A stretch of 64,000 nt of DNA from GCA-2731375 sp964631725 (GCA_964631725.1 CAZVYX010000017.1:1-64000); one strand, 5' to 3'. Shown: positions 7,982 through 17,182, numbered from the stretch's first letter. The notes: generated by a model not told the origin, from the sequence alone. Translations and numbers: made by a program.

Positions 7982-8010
7982 AGTATAGCATTTATATGGG
8001 CCGCTGTCCT
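7982..8010 (-). promoter_or_regulatory. Promoter of the ParE-type toxin-antitoxin pair
   Basis: On the minus strand a -10 box TATACT (7987-7982) lies 17 bases from AGGACA (8010-8005), which matches the last four bases of the -35 consensus. Only seven bases separate the -10 box from the antitoxin ATG at 7974, so the transcript would be leaderless or nearly so. Confidence 0.5.
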
Positions 8011-8077
8011 AGGCGTGAGGAAAAAGTATGATGATGACGAGGCCCTGACGAACCAAGAGCGAAGGCGACGTGACTCC

Positions 8078-9109
8078 ATGCCCAATGATGAAAACTTTCT
8101 CGCAACCATTCTCCAAGACTTGTGCGCGGAGATGGGTGCCGGGCTTGAGTTAGAGCGGGATTATGGCCGTGCCGGCTTTATAACCTTTGCGAATGGTTAC
8201 AGGGCCTTTTTCAAGGGCGCCTGCTTTGACATCAATGGTATGGGGGCGGCACAGATTGCCAAGGACAAGGATTATTGCGCCAAGTTTCTCAATTCCGCCG
8301 GTATCAACACGCCGCCCAGTCAACTCGTCTTCGCACCTAGTTTCATCAAGAAGCGAACACTGAAAAACCCGGCCTTCGGCCGGCGGCTCGTCCCCTATTC
8401 GGAGGCACTGGCGGCGGCGGCGGATTTCGGCTTCCCCCTGTTCGTCAAGCCCAATGAAGGGGCCGAGGGCGAGGGCGTGCAGATGGTGAACTCCGACGAC
8501 GAACTGTTGATCCATCTGAGCATGCTGTACCAGGCGCATGATCTGGTTCTGCTGCAAAAACCCGTTCCCGGCAGCGACTACCGCGTCATCGTGCTGGATG
8601 GTGAGGTATTCGCGGCGTACCGACGGACGGCGCTTGGTGTGACCGGCAACGGCAGCGATACGATCGCGGGACTGTTGGCGAAGCGAACGGATGAATTGGC
8701 CGCCATGGGACGGCCGTCTCATGTTTCGCCCGATGATGCGAGAATATCGCAACATCTGCGGAGCCAGGGACTGGATCTTCAGGAGGTGCTCGAGAATGGC
8801 CGGCGGGTCCGGCTGCTGGCGAATGCAAATCTGTCCTCGGGCGGCGATGTGGCCGATGTCACCGACGAAATCGCCAATGAATACAAACGCATTTGTGCGG
8901 ACGCCGCCAGGGCCGTCGGTTTGCGGTTCGCCGGCGTCGACATTCTGTGCCGGCAGATAAATCGCTACGATGACCAATATGGGGTATTGGAGGTCAACGG
9001 CGCACCGGGTTTGAGCCACTACGCCGCCGCCGGAGAACATGCGAGGCAAAATGTCATCGGCCTCTATCGTGAACTCCTGACGAAAATGAGCCGTGGAGAT
9101 GCGGAATGA
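8078..9109 (+). CDS. ATP-grasp ligase, cyanophycin-synthetase-like (first of a tandem pair)
   Basis: The 343-residue protein carries an ATP-grasp fold: FPLFVKPNEGAEGEGVQMV (nucleotide-binding lysine and glycine-rich loop), SDYRVIVLDGEVFAAYRR, GDVADVTDEI and the Mg-binding FAGVDIL ... VLEVNGAPGL. The pattern RLLANANLSSGGDVADVTD closely resembles the central ATP-grasp domain of cyanophycin synthetase, but the Mur-ligase half is absent. Such enzymes join a carboxylate to an amine through an acyl phosphate. The ATG at 8078 is taken because the longer frame runs back through the divergent antitoxin gene. The stop overlaps the next gene by four bases. Confidence 0.82.
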   Translation: MPNDENFLATILQDLCAEMGAGLELERDYGRAGFITFANGYRAFFKGACFDINGMGAAQIAKDKDYCAKFLNSAGINTPPSQLVFAPSFIKKRTLKNPAFGRRLVPYSEALAAAADFGFPLFVKPNEGAEGEGVQMVNSDDELLIHLSMLYQAHDLVLLQKPVPGSDYRVIVLDGEVFAAYRRTALGVTGNGSDTIAGLLAKRTDELAAMGRPSHVSPDDARISQHLRSQGLDLQEVLENGRRVRLLANANLSSGGDVADVTDEIANEYKRICADAARAVGLRFAGVDILCRQINRYDDQYGVLEVNGAPGLSHYAAAGEHARQNVIGLYRELLTKMSRGDAE

Positions 9110-10059
9110 AGAATGCGGCGAGGCAGTTTGTGCGCATCGTCAAGGACTATTGCGTCAAGAATGCTATCGAGGTCGTCTCCCTTTCCCATGACTGGATCTT
9201 TGTCCTGCGGGCAAAGACCGGCAACAAGATCATTTTCGGCTACGACCTGGGTCTCAACCCATCGACCGTGCAGGCCACGGCGAAGGACAAGGCGGCGACC
9301 TTCGAGGTTCTGCAAAGTCTGGGCATCCGCGCCGTGCCGCACATGATGTTTCTCGCGCCCCGGTTCCTGAGCCACATTGAACTCGAAGGTAATTGGCAGC
9401 GTATTCTGGCCTGCCACGAGGCGAACAACCGGCAATCCGTTGTGAAGCCCAACGAGGGTACCGGCGGGCTGGATATTTTTCTGGTTCGCGGCCCGGATGA
9501 GTTGGAGCGAGCGGTGCATGAAATTCTGGCGCGGGAGAGGAGCATCGCCATCTCCCCCTATCAGAACATTTCGCGGGAAGTCCGCGCCTATGTCGCCTTT
9601 GATAAGGTGCCGTTGTTGTACGAAAAGCGCCCGCCCTTCGTCGTTGGTGACGGCACGTCGCGGGTGGCGGAGCTGGTTTGGCAGGAGTTCGGTGCCGATG
9701 CCCTCACCGGCCTTGTTCAGTTTCCGCACGCCGCGGCGCGTAGCGAGATGCTGGACCAAATCCCGGAAACGGATGCGCAGGTTTCTCTCAATTGGAAGCA
9801 CAACCTTGGTCAAGGCAGCAGCATGCATCGCCTGCAGCCATCGTCGCATACCGACGTGGCCGACCTCGCCAGGGATGCCGCCCGCGCCATGGGGTTGAAC
9901 TTCGGCGCCGTCGATGTGGTCGAAGTGAATGGCGAATTGAAGGTCCTGGAAGTCAACAGTGGCGTGATGTTCGAAAACGCCATTCGTTCCGGCGACATCG
10001 CATACGATGACGCCTACAAGATTTACGCCCTGGCGCTTGATGCACTCCTGCAATCCTAA
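9106..10059 (+). CDS. ATP-grasp ligase (second of the tandem pair)
   Basis: This 317-residue protein shows ATP-grasp features: VVKPNEGTGGLDIFLV, SREVRAYVAFDKVPLLYEKR, FVVGDGTSRVAELVWQE and the metal-binding end GAVDVVEVNGELKVLEVNSG. It resembles the upstream protein but is shorter and clearly diverged. It starts at the ATGA overlap with the first gene, so both are made together. Two different ATP-grasp enzymes side by side, with no Mur-ligase domain and no precursor gene in sight, suggest two successive amide-forming steps on an unknown small product. Confidence 0.82.
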   Translation: MKNAARQFVRIVKDYCVKNAIEVVSLSHDWIFVLRAKTGNKIIFGYDLGLNPSTVQATAKDKAATFEVLQSLGIRAVPHMMFLAPRFLSHIELEGNWQRILACHEANNRQSVVKPNEGTGGLDIFLVRGPDELERAVHEILARERSIAISPYQNISREVRAYVAFDKVPLLYEKRPPFVVGDGTSRVAELVWQEFGADALTGLVQFPHAAARSEMLDQIPETDAQVSLNWKHNLGQGSSMHRLQPSSHTDVADLARDAARAMGLNFGAVDVVEVNGELKVLEVNSGVMFENAIRSGDIAYDDAYKIYALALDALLQS

Positions 10060-10074
10060 TAGGCGCGGAAGCCA

Positions 10075-10569
10075 TCAAGTGTGGCGGGCGACGAAGGCAT
10101 TGAACACCGCGACCATGTCATCGGCCATCATCTGCTGCGCCGGCATGCTGCGGTCGGCGATGGGCCGGCCGACCTGCTCGCGCAGTTCCTGATTGTTCAT
10201 GCTGCGGGTCCATTTGGCATCGTGCGCGGCAAGTTTGCCGAAAAAGTCCGCGCTGTCGCTGGCCGCGCCGGCATAGAACAGCCGCGCAATGCCGACCTGG
10301 TACATGGTTGCCACGCACATGGAGCACGGCTCGCCGGAGGTATAGAGGTCGGCGCCCTTGAGGGAGATGACGGATAGCTTGGCGCAGGCATCGCGGATTG
10401 CCTCAACCTCGCCATGAGAGGTCGGGTCGTTCAGCGCCGTGGCCCGGTTCAGGCCCTCGCCAATAATCTTTCCGTCCCGGACAATAACGGCGCCATAGGG
10501 GAGCGTCCCCGGCGTATCGATTGCCTCGGCGGCAATCTCGATGGCGCGGGCCATGAATTTCTCCTGCAT
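10075..10569 (-). CDS. Nucleoside deaminase (CMP/dCMP-type, guanine-deaminase-like)
   Basis: The 164-residue protein has the zinc-deaminase signature: SHGEVEAI with zinc-ligand His52 and catalytic Glu54, and PCSMC with Cys82 and Cys85. The family hydrolyses amino groups of cytosine, guanine or adenine in free bases, nucleosides or tRNA. The ATG at 10569 follows a GGAGG by eight bases and is preferred to an upstream TTG at 10584. It converges on the ATP-grasp pair with a 15-base gap. The substrate cannot be fixed from the sequence. Confidence 0.87.
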   Translation of the reverse strand: MQEKFMARAIEIAAEAIDTPGTLPYGAVIVRDGKIIGEGLNRATALNDPTSHGEVEAIRDACAKLSVISLKGADLYTSGEPCSMCVATMYQVGIARLFYAGAASDSADFFGKLAAHDAKWTRSMNNQELREQVGRPIADRSMPAQQMMADDMVAVFNAFVARHT

Positions 10570-10629
10570 GTGGCAATCCTCCAAGCTGATGGGGCGATAT
10601 CATGCTGATCCGGCGGTTCCCGTTTGGCG

Positions 10630-11058
10630 TTATGCTTCGCGAAAACGTTCTTCTATCCGTCGCCGCAAATCATCACGAACCTGGCGGAAGGCGTCAAGCA
10701 TGACCTCGCGGCTGCCGTCGATGCCGGTCGGGTCCAGGCTGGGCCAATATTCCAGGTCAACCGCCATGGTCCGCGTCAATTCCACCGCCTTGTGCTGCGC
10801 CTCCGGCGTCAGGCTGATAACCAGGTCGAACGAGGTGTCTTCCAGGTCATCAAACGTCTTGGCATCATGCTGGGAAATATCGATATCGATTTCGGCCATG
10901 GAAGCGATGGCGAAACCGTCAACGCTGCCCTGGCGCACGCCCACGGAATCGAAATAGATCGTATCGCCGAACAGATCTTTGCCCAGAGCTTCGGCCATGG
11001 GTGAGCGCACGGAGTTGAAATTGCAGGCGAACAACACACTGCCGGGCCTGCGGGCCAT
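10630..11058 (-). CDS. Low-molecular-weight protein-tyrosine-phosphatase family protein
   Basis: The 142-residue protein has the phosphate loop CNFNSVRS (Cys12 to Arg18, the CX5R signature) close to the N-terminus and a C-terminal acid motif YWPSLDPTG in the place of the general-acid aspartate. The same fold includes arsenate reductases, so arsenate is a possible substrate. The gene sits 5 bases after the UPF0262 gene, the usual last-but-one place in the alphaproteobacterial murA-hisD cluster. Confidence 0.88.
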   Translation of the reverse strand: MARRPGSVLFACNFNSVRSPMAEALGKDLFGDTIYFDSVGVRQGSVDGFAIASMAEIDIDISQHDAKTFDDLEDTSFDLVISLTPEAQHKAVELTRTMAVDLEYWPSLDPTGIDGSREVMLDAFRQVRDDLRRRIEERFREA

Positions 11059-11063
11059 GGCGG

Positions 11064-11537
11064 CTAGCTCCTGATCTGCAGGATGCAGACGAGGGTGAAC
11101 AGACGCCGGGCCGTTTCGTTGTCGATCTCGATCTTGCCGTCCAGACGTTCGCGCAACAGGTCGGAACCATCGTTGTGCAAGCCGCGGCGGCCCATGTCGA
11201 TGGCTTCGATCTTCGACGGCGAGGCCGACTTGATGGCCTGAAAATAGCTTTCACAAATTGTGAAGTAATCCTTGATGATGCGGCGGAACGGGGTCAGCGG
11301 CAGCAGGACACGGGTCAGGGGATTGTCATCCTCGTCGTGAATGTCCAATGCCAGGCGATTTTCCTCCATGCCCATCAGGACATGATAGGGCCCGACAAAA
11401 TCACCGATGGGGCGAAAGCTGTTGCCCTCCAGCAGATCAAATATCGCCACCCGGCGCTCGTGCTCGATATCGGCGGAGCGGCGGATGACCGTTCGTTCAT
11501 CCAAGGTGATCCGGGCGATACGCTGCTGGTCGGACAT
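11064..11537 (-). CDS. UPF0262 family protein
   Basis: The 157-residue protein begins RIARITLDERTVIRRSADIEHER and contains YFTICESYFQAI and IDMGRRGLHNDG, the conserved blocks of UPF0262, a family found almost only in alphaproteobacteria. Its function is unknown. It lies between hisD (8 bases upstream) and the phosphatase gene (5 bases downstream), as in other alphaproteobacterial genomes. Confidence 0.9.
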   Translation of the reverse strand: MSDQQRIARITLDERTVIRRSADIEHERRVAIFDLLEGNSFRPIGDFVGPYHVLMGMEENRLALDIHDEDDNPLTRVLLPLTPFRRIIKDYFTICESYFQAIKSASPSKIEAIDMGRRGLHNDGSDLLRERLDGKIEIDNETARRLFTLVCILQIRS

Positions 11538-11545
11538 GGCCGTAT

Positions 11546-12868
11546 CTAGTCCCGGCGGTCGTTGGATTGCAGGCGGATGGAAATTGCCCGGGCATGGGCG
11601 GACAGCCCCTCGGCCTCGGCCAGGATCATCGCATCGTTGCCCAGGTGGGCCAGTCCGTCGATTTCGCAGCGGATGATGGAACTGCGCTTCATGAAATCCA
11701 ACACCGACAGCCCGGAGCTGAACCGCGCCCCGCGCGCCGTTGGCAGGACATGATTGGGCCCGGCGATATAGTCGCCAATGGGCTCCGGCGTATGGGCACC
11801 GAGAAAGATGGAGCCGGCATTGTTCACCCGCGCCAGCATGGCCTCCGCGTCGGCCAGGGCGATGGCCAGATGCTCCGGCGCGATGCGATCGACCAGATCC
11901 ACCGCCTCATCCCAGTTTTGTATGACAATGACGCTGCCGTAACGTTCCCAACTGGCGGCGGCGATCTCCCCTCGGGGCAGTGTCGCCAGATGATCCGCCA
12001 CGGCGGCGACCACCTGATCGGCGAATGCGCCGTCATCGGTAACTAGAATGGATTGCGCGGCAGCGTCATGTTCGGCCTGGGACAACAGATCGGCCGCGAC
12101 CCAGGATGGATTGTTATCCTTGTCCGCCAGCACCAGAATTTCCGACGGCCCCGCGATCATCTCGATCCCGACGGTGCCGAAGACCTGGCGCTTGGCAGTC
12201 GCGACGTAGGCATTGCCAGGCCCGACGATCTTGTCCACGGCGGCGATGGTTGCCGTGCCATAGGCCAGGGCGCCGATGGCCTGGGCCCCGCCCATGCGAT
12301 AGATCTCGTCCACGCCGGCGACCCGCGCCGCCGCCAGAACCAGTGGGTTAAGCTGTCCATCGGGGCTGGGTACCGCCATGGCCAGACGCGGCACCCCGGC
12401 CACCTTGGCCGGAACCGCGTTCATCAGCACCGAAGAGGGATAGGCCGCCAACCCGCCAGGGACATACAAACCGACGGCCTGAATGGCGGTCCAGCGATGC
12501 CCAAGCTCGATGCCCTGCGCATCGGTATAACGGTCGTCACGGGGCATTTGCCGGCCGTGATAGGCGGCGATGCGGTTATGAGCGTGGCGCAGGGCCTGGA
12601 GCTGTTCGTCCGGCACGGTTTCGACGGCCCGGTCCAGATCTTCGCCGGTCAGGCGCATTTCCGCGGCGCTGAAATCCACCCGGTCGAACTTGCGGGTATA
12701 ATCAAGTACCGCCTCATCACCGCGTTTCTGCACTTGGGCCAATATCTCCGCCACGGTCTGGCTGACATCCACGGCGGTTTCGCGCTTGTCGGCCAGAAAG
12801 GCCGCGAAACGTTCCTGAAAGTCGCCGTCACGGCTGTTCAGCCGCAGGCCGTTCCATTCATGCGGCAT
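11546..12868 (-). CDS. hisD: Histidinol dehydrogenase
   Basis: This 440-residue protein catalyses the last two steps of histidine synthesis, L-histidinol to histidine, using NAD and zinc. It has the family blocks VGLYVPGG, VDKIVGPGNAYVATAKRQVFG, IAGPSEILVLAD, LLSQAEHDAAAQSILVT, APEHLAI and GPNHVLPT, which include the zinc ligands and catalytic Glu/His residues. Its start overlaps the end of hisG by 11 bases, so the two are translated in one operon. Confidence 0.97.
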   Translation of the reverse strand: MPHEWNGLRLNSRDGDFQERFAAFLADKRETAVDVSQTVAEILAQVQKRGDEAVLDYTRKFDRVDFSAAEMRLTGEDLDRAVETVPDEQLQALRHAHNRIAAYHGRQMPRDDRYTDAQGIELGHRWTAIQAVGLYVPGGLAAYPSSVLMNAVPAKVAGVPRLAMAVPSPDGQLNPLVLAAARVAGVDEIYRMGGAQAIGALAYGTATIAAVDKIVGPGNAYVATAKRQVFGTVGIEMIAGPSEILVLADKDNNPSWVAADLLSQAEHDAAAQSILVTDDGAFADQVVAAVADHLATLPRGEIAAASWERYGSVIVIQNWDEAVDLVDRIAPEHLAIALADAEAMLARVNNAGSIFLGAHTPEPIGDYIAGPNHVLPTARGARFSSGLSVLDFMKRSSIIRCEIDGLAHLGNDAMILAEAEGLSAHARAISIRLQSNDRRD

Positions 12869-13514
12869 CGAGGGCTCCCTGAAAACGCCCGATCCAGTCG
12901 GCCAGATGATCCGGTCTGGTCTTGGCCGCGGCCCGGTTGACGATCAGGCGCGAGGTCACATCGGCGATGCGCTCCACTTCCACCAGGCCGTTGGCGCGCA
13001 GGGTCGCGCCACTGCTGACCAGGTCGACGATGCGGCGGCACAGGCCCAGGCTGGGCGCCAGTTCCATGGCGCCGTTCAAATGGATGCATTCGGCCTGCAC
13101 CCCGCGGGCGGCGAAATGGCGCCGGGTGATGCCGGGATACTTGGTGGCGACACGAATATGGCTCCAACGGCCGGGATCATCGTCCGCCAGCATTTCCGCC
13201 GGCTCCGCCACCGCCATATAGCAGCCGCCGATACCCAGATCCAAGGGCGCGTAAATCTCCGGGTACTGAAACTCCATTAGAACATCATTGCCCGCGATGC
13301 CGATTTGCGCCGCTCCGAAAGCCACGAAGGTCGCGACATCGAAACTGCGCACCCGGACGATTTCCAGATCCGGGATATTGGTGCTGAAGCGCAGCAGCCG
13401 GGAGTCAGGATCGTCAAAAGCCGGTTCCGGTTCGATTCCGGCACCGCGCAACAGGGGCATGGCTTCCTTCAGGATGCGGCCCTTGGGCAGGGCGATTACC
13501 AATTTCTGTGACAT
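12858..13514 (-). CDS. hisG: ATP phosphoribosyltransferase, short form
   Basis: The 218-residue protein performs the first step of histidine synthesis, joining ATP and PRPP. The opening LVIALPKGRILKEAMPLL, the FVAFGAAQIGIAGNDVL block and the PRPP-binding stretch ending in DLVSSGATLRANGLVEVE are typical. At this length it is the short form, which lacks the C-terminal regulatory domain and needs HisZ as partner. No hisZ is in the window. It lies in the murA-his cluster. Confidence 0.97.
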   Translation of the reverse strand: MSQKLVIALPKGRILKEAMPLLRGAGIEPEPAFDDPDSRLLRFSTNIPDLEIVRVRSFDVATFVAFGAAQIGIAGNDVLMEFQYPEIYAPLDLGIGGCYMAVAEPAEMLADDDPGRWSHIRVATKYPGITRRHFAARGVQAECIHLNGAMELAPSLGLCRRIVDLVSSGATLRANGLVEVERIADVTSRLIVNRAAAKTRPDHLADWIGRFQGALDAA

Positions 13515-13585
13515 AGCAAAACTTCCTATAGATCGACGCCCTTCGGCTCAAGACCTTTGGTCAACAAGGCGCTGAGCCCGGCAGT

Positions 13586-14041
13586 CTAGCGCCCGAGGCC
13601 GTGGTCCGGTCGGCTGGGCGTTGGCCAGCCCTGGTCGATATCGCTCATGCGGCATGTCACCGCCTCCGCCTCCAGGCGAAGACTGCCGCCACCGGCAAAT
13701 TGCAGCTGTATGGTGACGCCATGTGCTGCGTCCTCGCAGGTGATCGCCAGCAATGGCAATAGACCAGTCTTGTCCGCCATGTCGATACCTTTTGCATGGA
13801 CCCGCAGAACATCGTCGAAATGTATGCCACAGCGTACCCGCACACCGCCTTCGCTGCCCATTTCGTCAGCCAGCTCCCAGCGGAAGCGGGTCGCCACCAG
13901 CGCGAAACGGCGCAGCCGCGGGTTAAAGGACATATCACCGATGCGGGCGATTGCATCCTGCAAACAGCTGGAGATTACCGCCAGATCGGCCGGTTCCTCC
14001 GCCCGCAGGCGCAGCAGTGAGTTGATCATGGGTTCCGCCAT
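13586..14041 (-). CDS. DUF2948 family protein
   Basis: The 151-residue protein begins LLRLRAEEPADLAVISSCLQDA and contains RFALVATRFRWE and VLRVHAKGID. This pattern and the position between murA and hisG identify DUF2948, an alphaproteobacterial family of unknown function. The ATG lies 7 bases downstream of the murA stop, so it is co-translated with murA. No signal peptide or membrane segment is visible. Confidence 0.9.
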   Translation of the reverse strand: MAEPMINSLLRLRAEEPADLAVISSCLQDAIARIGDMSFNPRLRRFALVATRFRWELADEMGSEGGVRVRCGIHFDDVLRVHAKGIDMADKTGLLPLLAITCEDAAHGVTIQLQFAGGGSLRLEAEAVTCRMSDIDQGWPTPSRPDHGLGR

Positions 14042-14048
14042 TGCCGCC

Positions 14049-15371
14049 CTATTCAGTCAGACGCACGATATCGGCGCCGCAGTCGGAAAGCTTTTCCTCC
14101 AGACGCTCGTATCCACGGTCCAGATGATAGACCCGATTGATCATGGTTTCCCCCTCCGCCGCCAGACCGGCCAGCACCAGCGAGACCGAGGCCCGCAGAT
14201 CAGTCGCCATCACCGGCGCGCCATGCAAGCCCTCGTCATGGGAGCCGCCACGGCCGCGCACCATCGCGGTCGCACCCTTAACCGTGATATCGGCGCCCAT
14301 GCGCATCAACTCCGGCACATGCTGGAAACGGTTTTCGAAAATCGTCTCGGTGACCGTGGCCGCACCCTGAGCCACCGACATCAGGGCGATCATCTGCGCC
14401 TGCAGATCCGTCGGGAAGCCGGGATAGGGCGCGGTCGTGACATCAATGCCGACCACGCCGCCGTCATCGCCTTGTTCATTTCCACCGCGGCCGCCGACCT
14501 GAATGCCGCATGCTGTACGCCGCAGGCTCACGTTGGCCTCCTCCAGCGCCGCCATCACCGCCTCCATGGTTTCCGGCTGGGCCCCGACCAGTTCAACTTC
14601 GCCGCCCGTGATGGCGGCCGCCATGGCATAGGTTGCCGCCTCGATCCGGTCGGGCAGCACGGCATAATCGGTACCTTTCAGCCGTTCCACGCCCTGGATG
14701 TGCAAGGTATCGCCGCCGATGCCTTCGATCTTCGCACCCATCTGGTTCAGGCAATTGGCCAGATCCGCGACCTCGGGCTCCCGGGCGGCGTTTTCCAGCA
14801 CCACTTCGCCCTTGGCCAGGGTGGCGGCCATCAACAGATTTTCCGTCGCCCCGACCGAGACCCTTGGGAACACCACCGTTCCAGCCTGCAAACCGTCAGG
14901 CGCCCGCGCCGTGATATAGCCGTCATCCAGATCGATTTCGGCGCCCAGGGCTTCCAGGCCGCGCATATGCATATCGACCGGCCGGGTGCCGATGGCGCAG
15001 CCTCCCGGCAGCGAAACCCGGGCCCGACCGCAACGCGCCAGCAATGGGCCGAGGACCAAGACGGAGGCGCGCATCTTGCGGACGATGTCATAGGGCGCCT
15101 CGGTCGATGTGATCTCACCGGCGCGCAATTCCAGGACATGGCCCATGTGGCCGCCACCCGGATGTTCTCCGGCCATGGAGATCTGGGCGCCATGCTGGGC
15201 CAACAGATGGGTCATGGTGGCGATATCCGCCAGATGCGGCAGATTGCGCAGAACCAGGGTCTCGTCGGTCAGCAGACTGGCGGCCAGCAGCGGCAGGGCG
15301 GCATTCTTGGCGCCGCTGATAGCGATCTTGCCGTGCAGTGGCCGTCCCCCGCGTATGCGTATCTTATCCAT
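14049..15371 (-). CDS. murA: UDP-N-acetylglucosamine 1-carboxyvinyltransferase
   Basis: The 440-residue protein performs the first committed step of peptidoglycan synthesis, transferring enolpyruvate from PEP to UDP-GlcNAc. It has the GAKNAALPLLAAS opening with the substrate-contacting Lys-Asn pair and the active-site cysteine in LPGGCAIGTRPVD (Cys125), the residue blocked by fosfomycin. It is about 20 residues longer than E. coli MurA. It heads the cluster running through DUF2948, hisG, hisD, UPF0262 and the phosphatase. Confidence 0.97.
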   Translation of the reverse strand: MDKIRIRGGRPLHGKIAISGAKNAALPLLAASLLTDETLVLRNLPHLADIATMTHLLAQHGAQISMAGEHPGGGHMGHVLELRAGEITSTEAPYDIVRKMRASVLVLGPLLARCGRARVSLPGGCAIGTRPVDMHMRGLEALGAEIDLDDGYITARAPDGLQAGTVVFPRVSVGATENLLMAATLAKGEVVLENAAREPEVADLANCLNQMGAKIEGIGGDTLHIQGVERLKGTDYAVLPDRIEAATYAMAAAITGGEVELVGAQPETMEAVMAALEEANVSLRRTACGIQVGGRGGNEQGDDGGVVGIDVTTAPYPGFPTDLQAQMIALMSVAQGAATVTETIFENRFQHVPELMRMGADITVKGATAMVRGRGGSHDEGLHGAPVMATDLRASVSLVLAGLAAEGETMINRVYHLDRGYERLEEKLSDCGADIVRLTE

Positions 15372-15574
15372 TCATATCCTAGCTGCCCCGGCGCTGGTCG
15401 ACGGGGCATTGGTTTCGATGTCCGTGCTGGTCGTCTATATGGTACCCGCTGTTGGCAGGGTTTTATCCTATTGCGGCCAGCCTGCAAACCGGCAGATTTT
15501 CATTTGCAGCCCCAGCCCTGGCCATGTAACAGGCGGATTGTGGCGGTGGCATGGCATGGCGGACCAAATCGCCA
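15372..15574. other. Intergenic region upstream of murA
   Basis: About 200 bases between the small basic protein gene and murA, both on the minus strand. It probably holds the murA promoter, but I see no convincing -35/-10 pair, repeat or hairpin. Confidence 0.3.
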
Positions 15575-15739
15575 CTATTTCGCGCCGCCACCCTCCTTGC
15601 CGCCAGGGGCGGGAGATGTTTTTTGCCGTTTGCGCCGGCGCAGGTTGTCGCGCAGCGCCTGGGCCAGGCGTTGCTGCCGCTGCCGGGCGGCGGCGCTGTT
15701 TGATTTGTCGCGGGGCGGCGGTGATTTTTTTTCCGTCAT
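15575..15739 (-). CDS. Small basic protein of unknown function upstream of murA
   Basis: From the ATG at 15739 the product is 54 residues, opening MTEKKSPPPRDKSN and containing the basic helix RQQRLAQALRDNLRRRKRQK, with a Gly/Lys-rich tail. Short proteins with an ALRxNLxRRK helix are common in alphaproteobacteria at this position, but I know of no function. A longer frame to 15826 adds a stretch close to the divergent tRNA gene and is less likely. The charge suggests nucleic-acid or ribosome contact, which is only a guess. Confidence 0.6.
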   Translation of the reverse strand: MTEKKSPPPRDKSNSAAARQRQQRLAQALRDNLRRRKRQKTSPAPGGKEGGGAK

Positions 15740-15820
15740 GACGGGATCGGTGCCATATCTCGCTTGCCCTGGCAAGGGCACCTGTGGCAGTTTGCCGATC
15801 CGTCGCAGCGTCGACACCCC

Positions 15821-15895
<75 letters not shown>

Positions 15896-16094
15896 TTTTT
15901 CCCCTGAAAATCAATGGTCCGCGCAAAACCCACGCGACGAAAACTTACGCAAAACACCGGAGCGGAACATGAAGTCTCCCGGGGAGACGCCGGAAATCCG
16001 GGGACCGGGTTCAAAGATTGTTCCCAGCAATTTTCACGGCCCAATCGAATTCTCTTTATACTCATGCACTGAAGGGATTTTCGGAGAGCACCCC

Positions 16095-17141
16095 ATGCGC
16101 GTCGTTTACCACCTACCCAACGATGATTTGCGCCAAGCCCAGAAAGAGGCTTCTGCCGCTGAAACGGCGGGTTTCGATGGCGTCGTCGCGTTGGAAAACG
16201 CCCATGGACCGTTTCCTCCCCTTGCCGTGGCCGCGTTGGCGACCGAGCGGGTACAGCTTGGCACTGCCGTCGCAATCGCCTTTCCACGCAGTCCGACGAT
16301 TACCGCCCATGCCGCCTGGGACCTTAACAAGGCTTCGAACGGCCGTTTCTATCTTGGCCTGGGCAGCCAGGTGAAGGGGCACAACGAACGGCGCTATGGC
16401 ATTGCCTGGACCCCGCCGGCGCCGCGCATGCGCGACTATATCGGCGCTGTTCGCGCGGTCTGGCGGGCTTGGGAAAAGGAAGCGCCGCTCGACTATCACA
16501 GTGAACATTACAATCTGACGCTGACAACGCCGAATTTCTCGCCGCGCCCCCTGGGTCTGCCCCGCATACCCATCGCCATGTCGGCGGTGGGCCCGGCAAT
16601 GCTTCGGGTCGCGGGCGAGGCCGCCGACGGTGTTCGCCTGCATCCTTTCAGTACACGGCGCTATTTGAAGGACGTGTCCCTGGAGCGGATCGGTGAGGGT
16701 TTGCAGCGCCGGGGCCGTGACCGTGGTGACATCGAAATCGTCTCCGGCGCATTTATCGCCACGGGGGCCGATGAAGAAGCGGTCGCCAAAATGCGTGAAT
16801 ATGTCCGCTTCCGGATCGCCTTCTACTGCTCGACCCGGGCCTATTGGCATGTCCTGCGCCTGCATGACATGGAAGAACTGGGCGAGAAACTCCGCCCCTA
16901 TCCGGCGGCCGGGCGTTGGGACGAGATGGCGGCATTGATACCTGATGATGTGCTAGAGCTGTTCGCGGTGGTGGGCCGCCACGACGTCATCGCCGAAAAG
17001 ATCGCTAAACGTTACGGCGGACTGGCCGATACCCTGTCCCTGTTCATCCCGACGGATACCGACCCCGGGCCCCTGGGTGAGGTCGTACGGGATATCCGGC
17101 GCATCGGTATGCCATTTAGCGGATATAAGTCGGAATGGTGA
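16095..17141 (+). CDS. Luciferase-like (LLM class) flavin or F420-dependent oxidoreductase
   Basis: The 348-residue protein starts MRVVYHLPNDD after a GGAGAG site; the longer frame to 15969 adds nothing typical of the family. It has the bacterial-luciferase TIM-barrel pattern: ETAGFDGVVALENAHGPF, LAVAALATERVQLGTAVAIAFPRSP and FYLGLGSQVKGHNERRYGIAW, the last two forming the cofactor pocket. It resembles the F420-type LLM proteins more than the FMN monooxygenases, but cofactor and substrate are not certain. The aldo/keto reductase gene follows 41 bases later on the same strand. Confidence 0.85.
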   Translation: MRVVYHLPNDDLRQAQKEASAAETAGFDGVVALENAHGPFPPLAVAALATERVQLGTAVAIAFPRSPTITAHAAWDLNKASNGRFYLGLGSQVKGHNERRYGIAWTPPAPRMRDYIGAVRAVWRAWEKEAPLDYHSEHYNLTLTTPNFSPRPLGLPRIPIAMSAVGPAMLRVAGEAADGVRLHPFSTRRYLKDVSLERIGEGLQRRGRDRGDIEIVSGAFIATGADEEAVAKMREYVRFRIAFYCSTRAYWHVLRLHDMEELGEKLRPYPAAGRWDEMAALIPDDVLELFAVVGRHDVIAEKIAKRYGGLADTLSLFIPTDTDPGPLGEVVRDIRRIGMPFSGYKSEW

Positions 17142-17182
17142 GCGGCGCTTGGCAAACAGCGTGAAACGCACGGAGTGAGGCG

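Noticed and set aside
9064..10053. 329-codon minus-strand frame
   Set aside because: Antisense shadow of the second ATP-grasp gene, without motifs.
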